Under the pieces are notes generated by a model. The model saw nothing but the letters and a program-made list of their open reading frames with translations, did no database searches and had not been told where the DNA came from. Position numbers and translations under genes: made by a program. From positions 1 through 63,214 of the forward strand of contig CAJTXZ010000018.1 of assembly GCA_910583725.1 (NCBI GenBank): DNA of 63,214 nucleotides. The letters run 5' to 3'. This stretch comes from an uncultured Vampirovibrio sp. (GTDB lineage: Bacteria > Cyanobacteriota > Vampirovibrionia > Gastranaerophilales > Gastranaerophilaceae). Shown piece after piece: positions 17,154 through 25,639 of this stretch (positions are counted from its first letter, which is position 1; each line of letters opens with the position of its first letter).

Positions 17154-17903
17154 TTAGTCTGGCTGATTTTTGAAAATTTCATATAAAATAATTCCTGCAG
17201 ATACTGCTAAATTCAGTGATTCCACGCCTTTTTTCATTGGAATTGTATATGAAATGTTACAAAAGGTTAATAATTCTTCGCACAATCCGTCTGCTTCGGA
17301 GCCAAACATTATAATAAAAGGCTCTTTTGAATTAAAATTTTGAATGTCATTTTGTGAATTAACAACCGTTGCTATCATTTTATGTGTTTTTTTAAATTCT
17401 TTCAATTGCTCTTTTGTGCAGTGTATTATTGGTATTCTAAAAATATTGCCTGCAGCTGACCGTATTGTTTTTGGTGAAAATTCATCTGTGCATTCGCCAT
17501 ATAACATTATTCCATCTATATTAAATGCTGATGCGCTTCTTATAATTGTTCCAAGGTTTCCGGCGTCTTTTATATTATCAAGCAGAACAATTCTTTTGAA
17601 TTTTTTAAAAATTTCTATACTGTATTCGGGTTTTTTTGCTACTGCCAAAATGTTTGCGGGGCTTTCGGTTGTGGAAATTTTTTCCATAACCTTTTCGTTT
17701 GCAAGATAGGTTTGATACTTTTCGTAGTTTTTTAGTAAATCTCTGTTGGCTGAAAAGATGTATTCAATTGTAAGGTTTGCTTCTATTGCATTATCCAGGG
17801 CTTTTTTGCCTTCTATTATAATGCATTCATTTCTGTATTTTTTTATATGAAGTTTTGCGGTTTCTTTTACAATATTATTTGAAGTGCTCGTAATTTCAAT
17901 CAT
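17154..17903 (-). CDS. TrmH/SpoU-family RNA 2'-O-ribose methyltransferase
   Basis: The 249-residue SPOUT-class enzyme is predicted to methylate a ribose in rRNA or tRNA. All three SpoU motifs are visible: DNIKDAGNLGTIIRSASAF (motif 1, with the catalytic Asn/Arg), MFGSEADGLCEELL (motif 2, GxExxGL) and IPMKKGVESLNLAVSAGIIL (motif 3). An N-terminal substrate-binding subdomain (~85 residues) precedes the fold. The start codon overlaps the 3' end of the M24 peptidase gene by 8 bases, so translation is probably coupled. The exact target nucleotide cannot be read from sequence. Confidence 0.9.
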   Translation of the reverse strand: MIEITSTSNNIVKETAKLHIKKYRNECIIIEGKKALDNAIEANLTIEYIFSANRDLLKNYEKYQTYLANEKVMEKISTTESPANILAVAKKPEYSIEIFKKFKRIVLLDNIKDAGNLGTIIRSASAFNIDGIMLYGECTDEFSPKTIRSAAGNIFRIPIIHCTKEQLKEFKKTHKMIATVVNSQNDIQNFNSKEPFIIMFGSEADGLCEELLTFCNISYTIPMKKGVESLNLAVSAGIILYEIFKNQPD

Positions 17904-19503
17904 CCTCTAGCACCTCATTGTTTTGGCCTGCGCTTGTTTGCCATTCATTAAGCCATTTTAATTCTTTTTTTGTTAACATTTCTTTGTTAATAAGTTTCTC
18001 TTCGTATGGAAATTTTGAGAGGGATATTTTTTTATTATTTTTTTTATCATAATATACCGTATTCTCAAGCCTTATGCCAAATTCACCCTCTTTGTAGAGC
18101 CCGGGCTCAATGGTGAACACCATATTGTTTTGCAGTTTAGAATTATATTTTGGGTTTGGTGTTAAGGTTGGCGGTGCCTGATGAACCGGGATTCCAACAC
18201 CATGGCCTAATGAATGCGGGAAGAGAAATCCTTGTTTTTCGTAGGTTTTAAGGATTTTTCTTGCACAATCATCCATTGATTTTGTATCAGTAAAATCATT
18301 AAAGTAAACATTTAGCTGTGCCCTTAGTATGGTTGTATATATTTCTTTTATTTTATCATTGTTTGGTTTTTCACCGCAGAGAAAAACTCTTGTTATATCT
18401 GTCGCGTAGCCTCCTTCATAATATCCGCCGCAATCAATAAGAAGGATGTCTCCGTCCTTGATGATTTTTTGTTTATCATAGCTTGAATAGTGTATCGAGC
18501 TTGAATTTTCACTTACTGCAAGAATTGTCTTAAAACTTGTGCATTTTGCGCCGTTTTTAATAAGTTCATCTTCAAAAATTTCTTTGAGCTCAAATTCGGA
18601 TAATCCGGGTTTAATCTTGTCTCTAAAGGTATATAGGGCCTTATCAAGTTTTTTGAAACTATCTTTAAAATGTTCAATTTCGCACTTGTTTTTTATTGAG
18701 GCCATTTTTGCTATCGGATTTTTCTTTAGTGCGGCAGGGCTTTTAATCAAGTTATAGTCATTTATGGTGATTGTATTTTTATCGAACAAAATTTCTTCGT
18801 TCGTGCTTGATAATGTTTCATCAAGTTGTTTTAGGGGTAATATTTTGATTTCTTTTAATTCAGGTATGCTATGGTTTGTGAAAATGTATGTTTTTTCTTC
18901 AAGAATAAGTATTTTTGCCTTTATAACTGACGTGTTTTCTGTGGTGTAGCACCTTAAATTTAGAAGATATGATACATCTTCAAGGTTTGAAATAAAAATA
19001 TTTTTATTTTTTATGGTCTTTTTTAGTTGTTCAATTTTTTTGTTATACGGTATGCCGCAGATTTTTAGATTTACAGGCTCAATACAGGATGTTTCAAGCA
19101 TTTCATCTTCTGTGTCGTATGTCTTGATTTTAGTGCCTTTCAAGGTTTTTTTAAAATTTTCGAGTGTTGAAAATCTTGTTGATTTTGCCGGCATATAAAG
19201 CGTGCTGCCGGGTTCTAAAATTTCTTTTAGTGCGTCTGTTAAACTTGTTTCCATGTTAAGTTTTTTAACATTAATATTTTTGTCTTTGGTTTCATTATCA
19301 GCCTGAATATGGTATCTTGGGTCTACAAAGAGTGTGATATTGCCATTTTTGTCTATAATTGCTTCTCCTGCAGTGCCTGAAAAACCTGTCATTTTAAACA
19401 GAGGAGTATTTTTATTGTGTTCTAATGTTAAATCATCCTTTGATTTTAAGAGGATATATTCGTTGTCTTTTAGTATATTAATGAAATCTTCAAGATTTTT
19501 CAT
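17896..19503 (-). CDS. Xaa-Pro aminopeptidase, M24B metallopeptidase
   Basis: The 535-residue protein removes N-terminal residues preceding proline. The N-terminal creatinase-like domain (~1-255) precedes a C-terminal pita-bread fold with the metal ligands in order: LIDCGGYYEGGYATDITR (two Asp), SLGHGVGIPVHQ (His), FTIEPGLY (Glu) and GIRLENTVYY (Glu). GGAG lies 9 bases before the ATG. The C-terminal extension ends in an acidic tail. It overlaps the downstream RNA methyltransferase gene and is 38 bases from yjbQ upstream, in an apparent hppA-yjbQ-pepP-methyltransferase operon. Confidence 0.9.
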   Translation of the reverse strand: MKNLEDFINILKDNEYILLKSKDDLTLEHNKNTPLFKMTGFSGTAGEAIIDKNGNITLFVDPRYHIQADNETKDKNINVKKLNMETSLTDALKEILEPGSTLYMPAKSTRFSTLENFKKTLKGTKIKTYDTEDEMLETSCIEPVNLKICGIPYNKKIEQLKKTIKNKNIFISNLEDVSYLLNLRCYTTENTSVIKAKILILEEKTYIFTNHSIPELKEIKILPLKQLDETLSSTNEEILFDKNTITINDYNLIKSPAALKKNPIAKMASIKNKCEIEHFKDSFKKLDKALYTFRDKIKPGLSEFELKEIFEDELIKNGAKCTSFKTILAVSENSSSIHYSSYDKQKIIKDGDILLIDCGGYYEGGYATDITRVFLCGEKPNNDKIKEIYTTILRAQLNVYFNDFTDTKSMDDCARKILKTYEKQGFLFPHSLGHGVGIPVHQAPPTLTPNPKYNSKLQNNMVFTIEPGLYKEGEFGIRLENTVYYDKKNNKKISLSKFPYEEKLINKEMLTKKELKWLNEWQTSAGQNNEVLEDD

Positions 19504-19541
19504 AATATGGGCTCCAGTATTCTTTTTAATAAACGGCTTTT

Positions 19542-19970
19542 TTAATATATTGTTTGCACAATTACGCTTCTTGTTCTTGGTTTATTGTCAAAATCCATAA
19601 GTACAATCTGCTGCCAGTTTCCAAGTTCCAGTTCGCCGTTTACAAAAGGCACATTTATGCCGTTTCCTATGATTGCTGCTCTTATGTGCGCATAGCCATT
19701 TCCGTCATGCCAGGTTTCATCGTGGTGATAGGTATTATCCATCGGTATTAGTTTGTTCAGGATTTCCGGTATATCCTTAATCAGGCCCGGTTCATATTCT
19801 ATTGTTGTGATTGAAACGGTGGAGCCGGGTGAAAATATATGCACGGCTGCATTTTTAATGTTTGCAGCCGCGGCAGATTTTTTAACAGCTTCATCAACTT
19901 TTAGTGTTATGTCTATAATGTCATTGAAGCCTTGTGTTTGTATTAAGAATTTTTCATTTTTAACAGCCAT
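19542..19970 (-). CDS. yjbQ: YjbQ/UPF0047 family protein
   Basis: The 142-residue UPF0047 protein has the conserved block of this family: HIFSPGSTVSITTIEYEPGL, HHDETWHDGNGYAHIRAAIIG and GTW-equivalent LGNWQQIVLMDFD, with histidines that bind metal in solved structures. Family members show weak thiamine-phosphate synthase activity, but the physiological role is unsettled. An upstream in-frame ATG at 20012 would overlap hppA by 23 bases; 19970 better fits the family length. It sits 19 bases downstream of hppA. Confidence 0.85.
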   Translation of the reverse strand: MAVKNEKFLIQTQGFNDIIDITLKVDEAVKKSAAAANIKNAAVHIFSPGSTVSITTIEYEPGLIKDIPEILNKLIPMDNTYHHDETWHDGNGYAHIRAAIIGNGINVPFVNGELELGNWQQIVLMDFDNKPRTRSVIVQTIY

Positions 19971-19989
19971 ACTTTGTTCTAACCTGTTT

Positions 19990-22104
19990 TTAGGCAATAA
20001 ACAATGTCGCACAGACTAATGATACTATGGTCATAAGTTTTATTAAGATATTTAAAGATGGGCCTGATGTGTCCTTGAAGGGGTCGCCTATTGTATCGCC
20101 CACAACGCTTGCTGCATGCTGGGCTGAGCCTTTACCACCAAAGTGCCCTTCTTCAATATATTTTTTAGCATTATCCCAAGCTCCGCCTGTGTTTGCCATC
20201 ATAATGGCAAGGCATACACCTGTTGTTATTGCCCCCATGAGCATTCCACCAAGAGCTTGCGCGCCAAGTGTTTTTTCTCCTGTTAACATGCTGATGCCAA
20301 CTCCGACAACAACAGGGGCGCCAATTGCTATAATACCCGGAAGAAGCATTTCTAAGATTGCTGCTTTTGTTGAAATATCAACGCATTTTTTGTAATCAGG
20401 CTGTGTTTGATGGGTCATAATGCCCGGGTTTTCTTTAAATTGTCTTCTAACTTCGTTTACCATCTTTTCTGCAGCACGGCCCACTGCGCCCATAGTCAAT
20501 GAACAGAATAAGAATGGAAGTGAAGCGCCTAATAATACGCCAGATGTTACAAAGGGATTTAATATATCAATGTTTTCAAGGTTAATTACTGTTGCATATG
20601 CACACAAGAGGGCAAGTGCTGTTAGCGCCGCTGAGCCTATTGCAAAACCTTTACCGATTGCAGCCGTTGTATTACCAACGGAGTCAAGCTTATCGGTTCT
20701 TTCTCTAACAGCTTCATCCAGGTTTGTCATTTGGGCTATTCCACCTGCGTTATCTGAAATAGGGCCGTAAGCATCAACTGCAACAATCATTCCAACTGTT
20801 GACAGCATTCCAACAGCTGCAATACTTATTCCATATACGCCAAGGGTGTAGTTGCCCATTCCGCCAATAACAAGGAAGGCGGCTATTGTTGCAATGCTTA
20901 TAATTACCATCGGAAAGAAGGTTGAAAACATGCCGACGTCAAGCCCTGAAATTACAGTTGTCGCCGTACCTGTTTCTGTTGATTTTGCTATTCTTTTAAC
21001 GGGGTTAAACGAATAAGATGTGAAGTATTCTGTCAAATAGCCAATTAGCGTTCCTGCAGCTATTCCGATTAAAAGCGCAAAGAATATGCCGTGGCCCCCG
21101 TTGTTTTTTGGAATCCAGTTTGTGATAACGAAGTAAGAGCCTGCAATTACCATAAGCATTGCAGCGGATGTGCCTATCTGTAATGATTTCATGGGACTAC
21201 CGTTTTCTTTGGTTCTAACAAAATATACAGCGATTATTGAAGCAAATATTCCAAGACCTGAGATTACAATCGGAAGGAATGCGCCCATTAAGTTTAGACA
21301 AATAGCGCCAAGTGTAATTGAGGCTATGATTGAACCTACGTATGATTCAAACAAGTCTGCGCCCATTCCTGCAACGTCTCCAACGTTATCGCCTACGTTA
21401 TCTGCAATAACGGCGGGGTTTCTATGGTCATCCTCTGGAATTCCTGCTTCAACTTTGCCTACTAAATCTGCGCCTACATCTGCTGCTTTTGTAAAAATGC
21501 CTCCGCCAACACGTGCAAACAGTGCTATAGAGCTTGCACCAAGGGCAAAGCCGTTTATAATTTCATGGTCTTTAAATATATAATAAAGAATTGTTAACCC
21601 TAAAAGCCCAAGGCCCACGACGGTCATTCCCATAACAACGCCGCCTGAAAATGCTACTCTGAACGCTTTATTTAATGAGTTTTCAGCAGCATATGCCGTT
21701 CTTGCGTTTGCTTTGGTTGAAACTGTCATACCTATATATCCTGCAAGGGCAGAACAAGCTGCACCGCATAAGAAACATATCGCTGTTTCAGGCTTTAGAA
21801 AATATGCGATAAGGACTGCAATTATTAATACAAATATGGCAAGAATGGAGTATTCCCTTTTTAGAAAAGCCATAGCGCCTGTGTATATATGGTTTGAGAT
21901 GCTACTCATAGCGTCATTGCCCTTTTTTTGCGACATTATTTTTGCAGTTTTAACTGCTGCAAATAAAAGGGCTGTAACACCTGCTATCATACCTATGAAT
22001 ATTGACTTTGCGTCTTTTAAATAAACGCCGAATGACATATAAATTCCGGCAAGAAGGACTATCCAGAATAATACTTCCCAAAAAATGTGCCTTTTATTTT
22101 CCAT
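19990..22104 (-). CDS. hppA: Membrane-bound K+-dependent-type H+/Na+-translocating pyrophosphatase
   Basis: The 704-residue, ~16-span membrane protein hydrolyses pyrophosphate to pump H+ or Na+. Catalytic loops are intact: KAADVGADLVGKVEAGIPED and the Mg-PPi-binding NVGDNVGDVAGMGADLFESY, plus DNAGGIAQM and GDPFKDTSGPSLN near the C-terminus. The potassium-dependence position reads GNTTAAIGKG, with Ala where K+-independent enzymes carry Lys, indicating the K+-dependent subclass. Whether H+ or Na+ is pumped cannot be decided here. AGGAA precedes the ATG. It lets a fermenting cell recover energy from biosynthetic pyrophosphate. It heads the operon with yjbQ, the peptidase and the RNA methyltransferase. 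Confidence 0.95.
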   Translation of the reverse strand: MENKRHIFWEVLFWIVLLAGIYMSFGVYLKDAKSIFIGMIAGVTALLFAAVKTAKIMSQKKGNDAMSSISNHIYTGAMAFLKREYSILAIFVLIIAVLIAYFLKPETAICFLCGAACSALAGYIGMTVSTKANARTAYAAENSLNKAFRVAFSGGVVMGMTVVGLGLLGLTILYYIFKDHEIINGFALGASSIALFARVGGGIFTKAADVGADLVGKVEAGIPEDDHRNPAVIADNVGDNVGDVAGMGADLFESYVGSIIASITLGAICLNLMGAFLPIVISGLGIFASIIAVYFVRTKENGSPMKSLQIGTSAAMLMVIAGSYFVITNWIPKNNGGHGIFFALLIGIAAGTLIGYLTEYFTSYSFNPVKRIAKSTETGTATTVISGLDVGMFSTFFPMVIISIATIAAFLVIGGMGNYTLGVYGISIAAVGMLSTVGMIVAVDAYGPISDNAGGIAQMTNLDEAVRERTDKLDSVGNTTAAIGKGFAIGSAALTALALLCAYATVINLENIDILNPFVTSGVLLGASLPFLFCSLTMGAVGRAAEKMVNEVRRQFKENPGIMTHQTQPDYKKCVDISTKAAILEMLLPGIIAIGAPVVVGVGISMLTGEKTLGAQALGGMLMGAITTGVCLAIMMANTGGAWDNAKKYIEEGHFGGKGSAQHAASVVGDTIGDPFKDTSGPSLNILIKLMTIVSLVCATLFIA

Positions 22105-22156
22105 TTTTTATTTCCTATCTATTTTTATCCATCATTTCAAGCGAAATTATAACACA

Positions 22157-22954
22157 TTATTCGGTTTTCTGTAAATTTGGAATCCATTTTTCCTTTATTC
22201 TGTTGAGTTTTCCAGATTGCTGCATATAATTAATTATTTTGTTCAGCTCTTCTTTTAACTCTTTATTTTCTTCACCCTGTCTTATGGCGACAGCATAACA
22301 CTCCCGTGTATATCTTGCAGGAAGGATTTTATAGCCTTTGTTATCCATAATGAAGCCATATAAAATGGTGTCATCGGCTAAAATTGCATCTACTTTTTTC
22401 TCTTTAAGAAGTTGAAAAACATCATCGTAATTTCTTTTGCCTATTACCATAGCATTAGGGGCAAGAAGTCTTATTGTTTTTTCGCCTGTTGAGCCTAATA
22501 TTATGCCAACCTTTCTTGTATTTAGGTTTTCAATTGAGTTTAGCTTTGAATTATCCGGTATCATAAGGGCTTGGCCTGCAATGAAATACGGGCTCGTAAA
22601 ATCTATAATATCGGCTCTTTTGGCGTTTATGCTCATTGTTGCAATAATCATATCTACTTTACCTGAATTTAAATCGCTGATTCTGGAATCAGCCGTTACG
22701 TTTACAAATTCTATCAGGCTTTCATCGCCCAAGAGCCTTTTTGTAATATTTCTTGCAACATCTACATCAAAGCCCTGAAGTTCTCCATCTTTAATGAAAC
22801 CAAAGGGTTTTGAATCTTTCTTAATTCCTATTGTAATTTTATTTCTGAATTTTATTCTTGAGAGCATATCTTTTGGCTCTTTGTTTGTATTAATGCAGCC
22901 TGAAAGAAACACTGTACATAGTATTATTAATAATAAAAGACTTACTTTTTTCAT
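22157..22954 (-). CDS. ABC transporter solute-binding lipoprotein (family 3)
   Basis: The 265-residue protein has a lipoprotein signal peptide with lipobox LSGC (Cys 20), followed by a periplasmic-binding-protein fold of the SBP_bac_3 type: ITIGIKKDSKPFGF, GELQGFDVDVARNI and DMIIATMSINAKRADIIDFT are characteristic of amino-acid binders. No permease or ATPase gene is adjacent, so partners must lie elsewhere. There is no Shine-Dalgarno; TATGAT ends 11 bases before the ATG, so the transcript is leaderless or nearly so. It is divergent from the YitT gene, with only 22 bases between start codons. Confidence 0.88.
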   Translation of the reverse strand: MKKVSLLLLIILCTVFLSGCINTNKEPKDMLSRIKFRNKITIGIKKDSKPFGFIKDGELQGFDVDVARNITKRLLGDESLIEFVNVTADSRISDLNSGKVDMIIATMSINAKRADIIDFTSPYFIAGQALMIPDNSKLNSIENLNTRKVGIILGSTGEKTIRLLAPNAMVIGKRNYDDVFQLLKEKKVDAILADDTILYGFIMDNKGYKILPARYTRECYAVAIRQGEENKELKEELNKIINYMQQSGKLNRIKEKWIPNLQKTE

Positions 22955-22964
22955 TTTTTTATTT

Positions 22965-22971
22965 TATCATA
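22965..22971. promoter_or_regulatory. Overlapping divergent -10 elements, candidate leaderless promoters
   Basis: Plus-strand TATCAT (22965-22970) ends 6 bases before the YitT ATG. Minus-strand TATGAT (22971-22966) ends 11 bases before the lipoprotein ATG. The two boxes share five base pairs, so RNA polymerase could probably serve only one direction at a time. Confidence 0.5.
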
Positions 22972-22976
22972 AAACC

Positions 22977-23831
22977 ATGACTAAAACCTTTTTAAAAATA
23001 TTATTATTAAGATTATTATTTATTACAATAGGTTCTGCCATTGCGGCATTTGCAATTGAATGTGTCTTAATTCCAAGGGATGTTATTGACGGCGGTGTTG
23101 TGGGTATTTCAATTATGGCAAATTATTTAACAAAGCTGCCTCTTGGATTGTTTTTAATTGTATTCAATCTGCCGTTTGTTGTAATGGCCTTTCAAAAATT
23201 TGGTAAAACATTTGTATGCCTTATGCTTTATGGTGTCATTATGCTGTCAGTGTTTTCTGAAATATTTCTTGAAACAGGAATTGTTTTTTCAGAAGATACT
23301 TTTATTGCGGCGGTTTTTGGAGGAATAATACTTGGAATTGGCGTGGGGTTTGTCCTTAAAAGCAATGCCGCACTTGATGGTACTGAGATTATGGCAATAA
23401 AGCTTTCAAAAAGATACCCCTTTGCTGTGGGTGAAATTGTAATGTTTTTTAACGTGTTTATATTTATTGCAGCAGGTTTTATATATGGTGTAGATAAAGC
23501 TATGTATTCCGCCGTTACTTATTTTATTGCAGCAAAGGCTATTGACCTTGTTTTACAGGGTGTGAATGAGGCAAAATCTGTGTTTATAATGAGCCCCAAA
23601 TATGAGGAAATCGGCAAAGGGATAATGAAGAATCTTGATAAAAGTGTGACATATCTAAGCGCTGAGGGCGGGTATTCAGGTGCAAAGTCAAAGATGGTGT
23701 ACTGTGTTATTACAAAGATTGAAATTCCAAAGATTAAAGATATAGTAAGCGAGATTGACTCTTCCGCATTTATTGCCATAGAAAATGTTCATGAGGTAGA
23801 TGGCAAAAGATACAGAAAGAAAAGCCATTAA
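22977..23831 (+). CDS. YitT family integral membrane protein
   Basis: The 284-residue protein has about five membrane segments followed by a soluble C-terminal DUF2179 domain. The first span starts FLKILLLRLLFITIGSAIAA and contains the family's IPRDVIDGGVVGISI loop; LKSNAALDGTEIMAIKLSKR is also typical. The C-terminal domain (from ~residue 200) includes YLSAEGGYSGAKSKMVYCVI. Function of YitT proteins is not established. Start: ATG 22977 begins exactly before the first span. No ribosome site is visible, and a -10 box ends 6 bases upstream, consistent with a leaderless transcript. Confidence 0.88.
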   Translation: MTKTFLKILLLRLLFITIGSAIAAFAIECVLIPRDVIDGGVVGISIMANYLTKLPLGLFLIVFNLPFVVMAFQKFGKTFVCLMLYGVIMLSVFSEIFLETGIVFSEDTFIAAVFGGIILGIGVGFVLKSNAALDGTEIMAIKLSKRYPFAVGEIVMFFNVFIFIAAGFIYGVDKAMYSAVTYFIAAKAIDLVLQGVNEAKSVFIMSPKYEEIGKGIMKNLDKSVTYLSAEGGYSGAKSKMVYCVITKIEIPKIKDIVSEIDSSAFIAIENVHEVDGKRYRKKSH

Positions 23832-23936
23832 TTAATGTTAGCCTTCCGGGGGATAAGTTTTATTCTTTTAAGTATACATTATTAATAAAATATTAAAAAT
23901 TTTATAAAAATGGAAATTATAAATTAATATAAAAAT

Positions 23937-25016
23937 ATGAAATATAAAGATTATTATGAAATTTTAGGCGTTAAAAGAGATGCAAAAGAAGCAGAGATAA
24001 AATCTGCTTACAGAAAGCTTGCACGTAAATATCACCCGGATGTAAATAAAGAAAAGGGTGCTGAGGAAAAATTTAAGGACATTAATGAAGCATATGAGGT
24101 ACTAGGCGATAAGGAAAAACGCCAAAGATATGATATGCTTGGCTCAGGGTTTCAGAATGGTTCAGATTTTGACCCGTCATCAGGCTTTGGCGGATTTGAC
24201 TTTTCACAGTTTGCACAGGGTGCAAGAGGCTCTTCCGGCGGCAGTGGCGGTTTTTCAGATTTCTTTAGTGCAATATTCGGGGATTTAATGTCCGGCGGGG
24301 CCAAAACCTCATATGGCAGAGGGTTTAATCAGGATATTTTTGGCGGAAATTCAGGTTTTTATACAAATATGGGCGGGAGTGACCCAAGAACCAGCTCAAA
24401 AAGGAGGGATAATCCTAACAAGGCGCAAAAGGAAAATCTTGATATAAACCAAAATCTTGTATTAAATGTTAAGGATATTATTAATGGCGGTGTAAAGAAT
24501 ATTACAATATCTGATTATCAAAAATGCAGATACTGTCATGGAAATTCATCAGGCTCTTTTTGCTCTCATTGTGCAGGTTCCGGTATCGAAAAAAATTCAA
24601 AAAGTTTATCTGTAAAGATTCCTAAGTTTGTCAGAGAAGGCCAGAAAATACGTCTTAAGGGTGAAGGACGGGCTGATGATTATGGTAATAAGGGAGATTT
24701 ATATCTTACTGTTAAAATTAAAGATACAAATTTTGCAATTGATGGCGAGGATTTAATTAAAACAATTGAAATCACCCCTCCTGTGGCAGTTTTAGGCGGT
24801 AAAAAAGAGGTTGAAACACCTGATGGCAAAGTCACAATTACAATTCCTGAAAAAACAAGCAGCGGCAAAATGCTTCGCTTGAAGGGGCTTGGGCTTCCAA
24901 AGAAGGATGGCGGTGCCGGTAATTTAAATGTGAAGATTTCAATTGTGCTTCCAAAGACTATATCAAATAATGAATTAGAACTGTATAAAAAATTACGCGC
25001 ATTGGAAACAGTTTAA
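23937..25016 (+). CDS. DnaJ-like J-domain co-chaperone with reduced zinc finger
   Basis: The 359-residue protein has an intact J domain (residues 4-68) including HPD in KYHPDVNKEKG, a Gly/Phe-rich segment (~75-150), then a cysteine region and a CbpA/DnaJ-type C-terminal substrate domain (IPKFVREGQKIRLKGEG, GDLYLTVKIKD, VETPDGKVTITIP). Canonical DnaJ has four CxxCxGxG motifs. Here only two are present (CRYCHG and CSHCAGSG), enough for a single zinc. This is intermediate between class A (DnaJ) and class B (CbpA). No dnaK or grpE is nearby. There is no Shine-Dalgarno; TAATAT ends 6 bases before the ATG. Confidence 0.9.
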   Translation: MKYKDYYEILGVKRDAKEAEIKSAYRKLARKYHPDVNKEKGAEEKFKDINEAYEVLGDKEKRQRYDMLGSGFQNGSDFDPSSGFGGFDFSQFAQGARGSSGGSGGFSDFFSAIFGDLMSGGAKTSYGRGFNQDIFGGNSGFYTNMGGSDPRTSSKRRDNPNKAQKENLDINQNLVLNVKDIINGGVKNITISDYQKCRYCHGNSSGSFCSHCAGSGIEKNSKSLSVKIPKFVREGQKIRLKGEGRADDYGNKGDLYLTVKIKDTNFAIDGEDLIKTIEITPPVAVLGGKKEVETPDGKVTITIPEKTSSGKMLRLKGLGLPKKDGGAGNLNVKISIVLPKTISNNELELYKKLRALETV

Positions 25017-25036
25017 TTTAAGCTAAAATCAAATTT

Positions 25037-25582
25037 TTAATCCGGCAGATAGCCCAGAACTAGAATCAAAAGAGATATTATAAACCATATCGTGTTGGAT
25101 AATCTCCATGAGTTTTTGCGGGCATTTGGGAAGAATGTTTTGTTAACCGCATTTATTTTATTTTGAATAATGACAAATATGGCAGTCAGAATGGCAATAA
25201 GCAGCCAGCTTGCGGCTTCCATGGCCCAATTTGTTGTGTCTAACTTCATTGATTTAAATTCAATTCTGTTTGCTGTGCCATTAATTATAAAAAATACAAT
25301 TGCCAAAGCTTCTGCACTAAATGGTTTTTGATTAAATTTTTTGATGTAGTCATTTATTATTGGAAATAATTTAAAATTTGTAAAACCAAGAAAGATACCC
25401 CGCCAGAAAGGTGACACTTTATAATCTGCACGCTGTTTTAGTTGCCTCCAATAATTGTATGCCAGAATAATATGATACAATCCGCCTGTAGCAAGAGACA
25501 ATGCAATTATTTTTGCCGGCGAAACGGTTTCAAAAATAAATTTATTGTTTTCTAAATATTCTTTTTCTATTGCTTCACTCAT
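25037..25582 (-). CDS. Uncharacterised four-span membrane protein
   Basis: The 181-residue protein has hydrophobic segments near residues 22-42, 88-105, 120-142 and 158-178. The first part, SPAKIIALSLATGGLYHI followed by a YNYWRQLK and SPFWRGIF pattern, is reminiscent of a widespread uncharacterised membrane family with a YxxYWxYKxW-PFWR motif order. No enzymatic residue stands out. TATAAT lies ~22 bases before the ATG. It is convergent with the dnaJ-like gene, 20 bases apart. Confidence 0.65.
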   Translation of the reverse strand: MSEAIEKEYLENNKFIFETVSPAKIIALSLATGGLYHIILAYNYWRQLKQRADYKVSPFWRGIFLGFTNFKLFPIINDYIKKFNQKPFSAEALAIVFFIINGTANRIEFKSMKLDTTNWAMEAASWLLIAILTAIFVIIQNKINAVNKTFFPNARKNSWRLSNTIWFIISLLILVLGYLPD

Positions 25583-25639
25583 ATGTTTTAGGTTTTTTAT
25601 AAATTATATCATTTGCTGATGTTATAATCAATATTAAGG

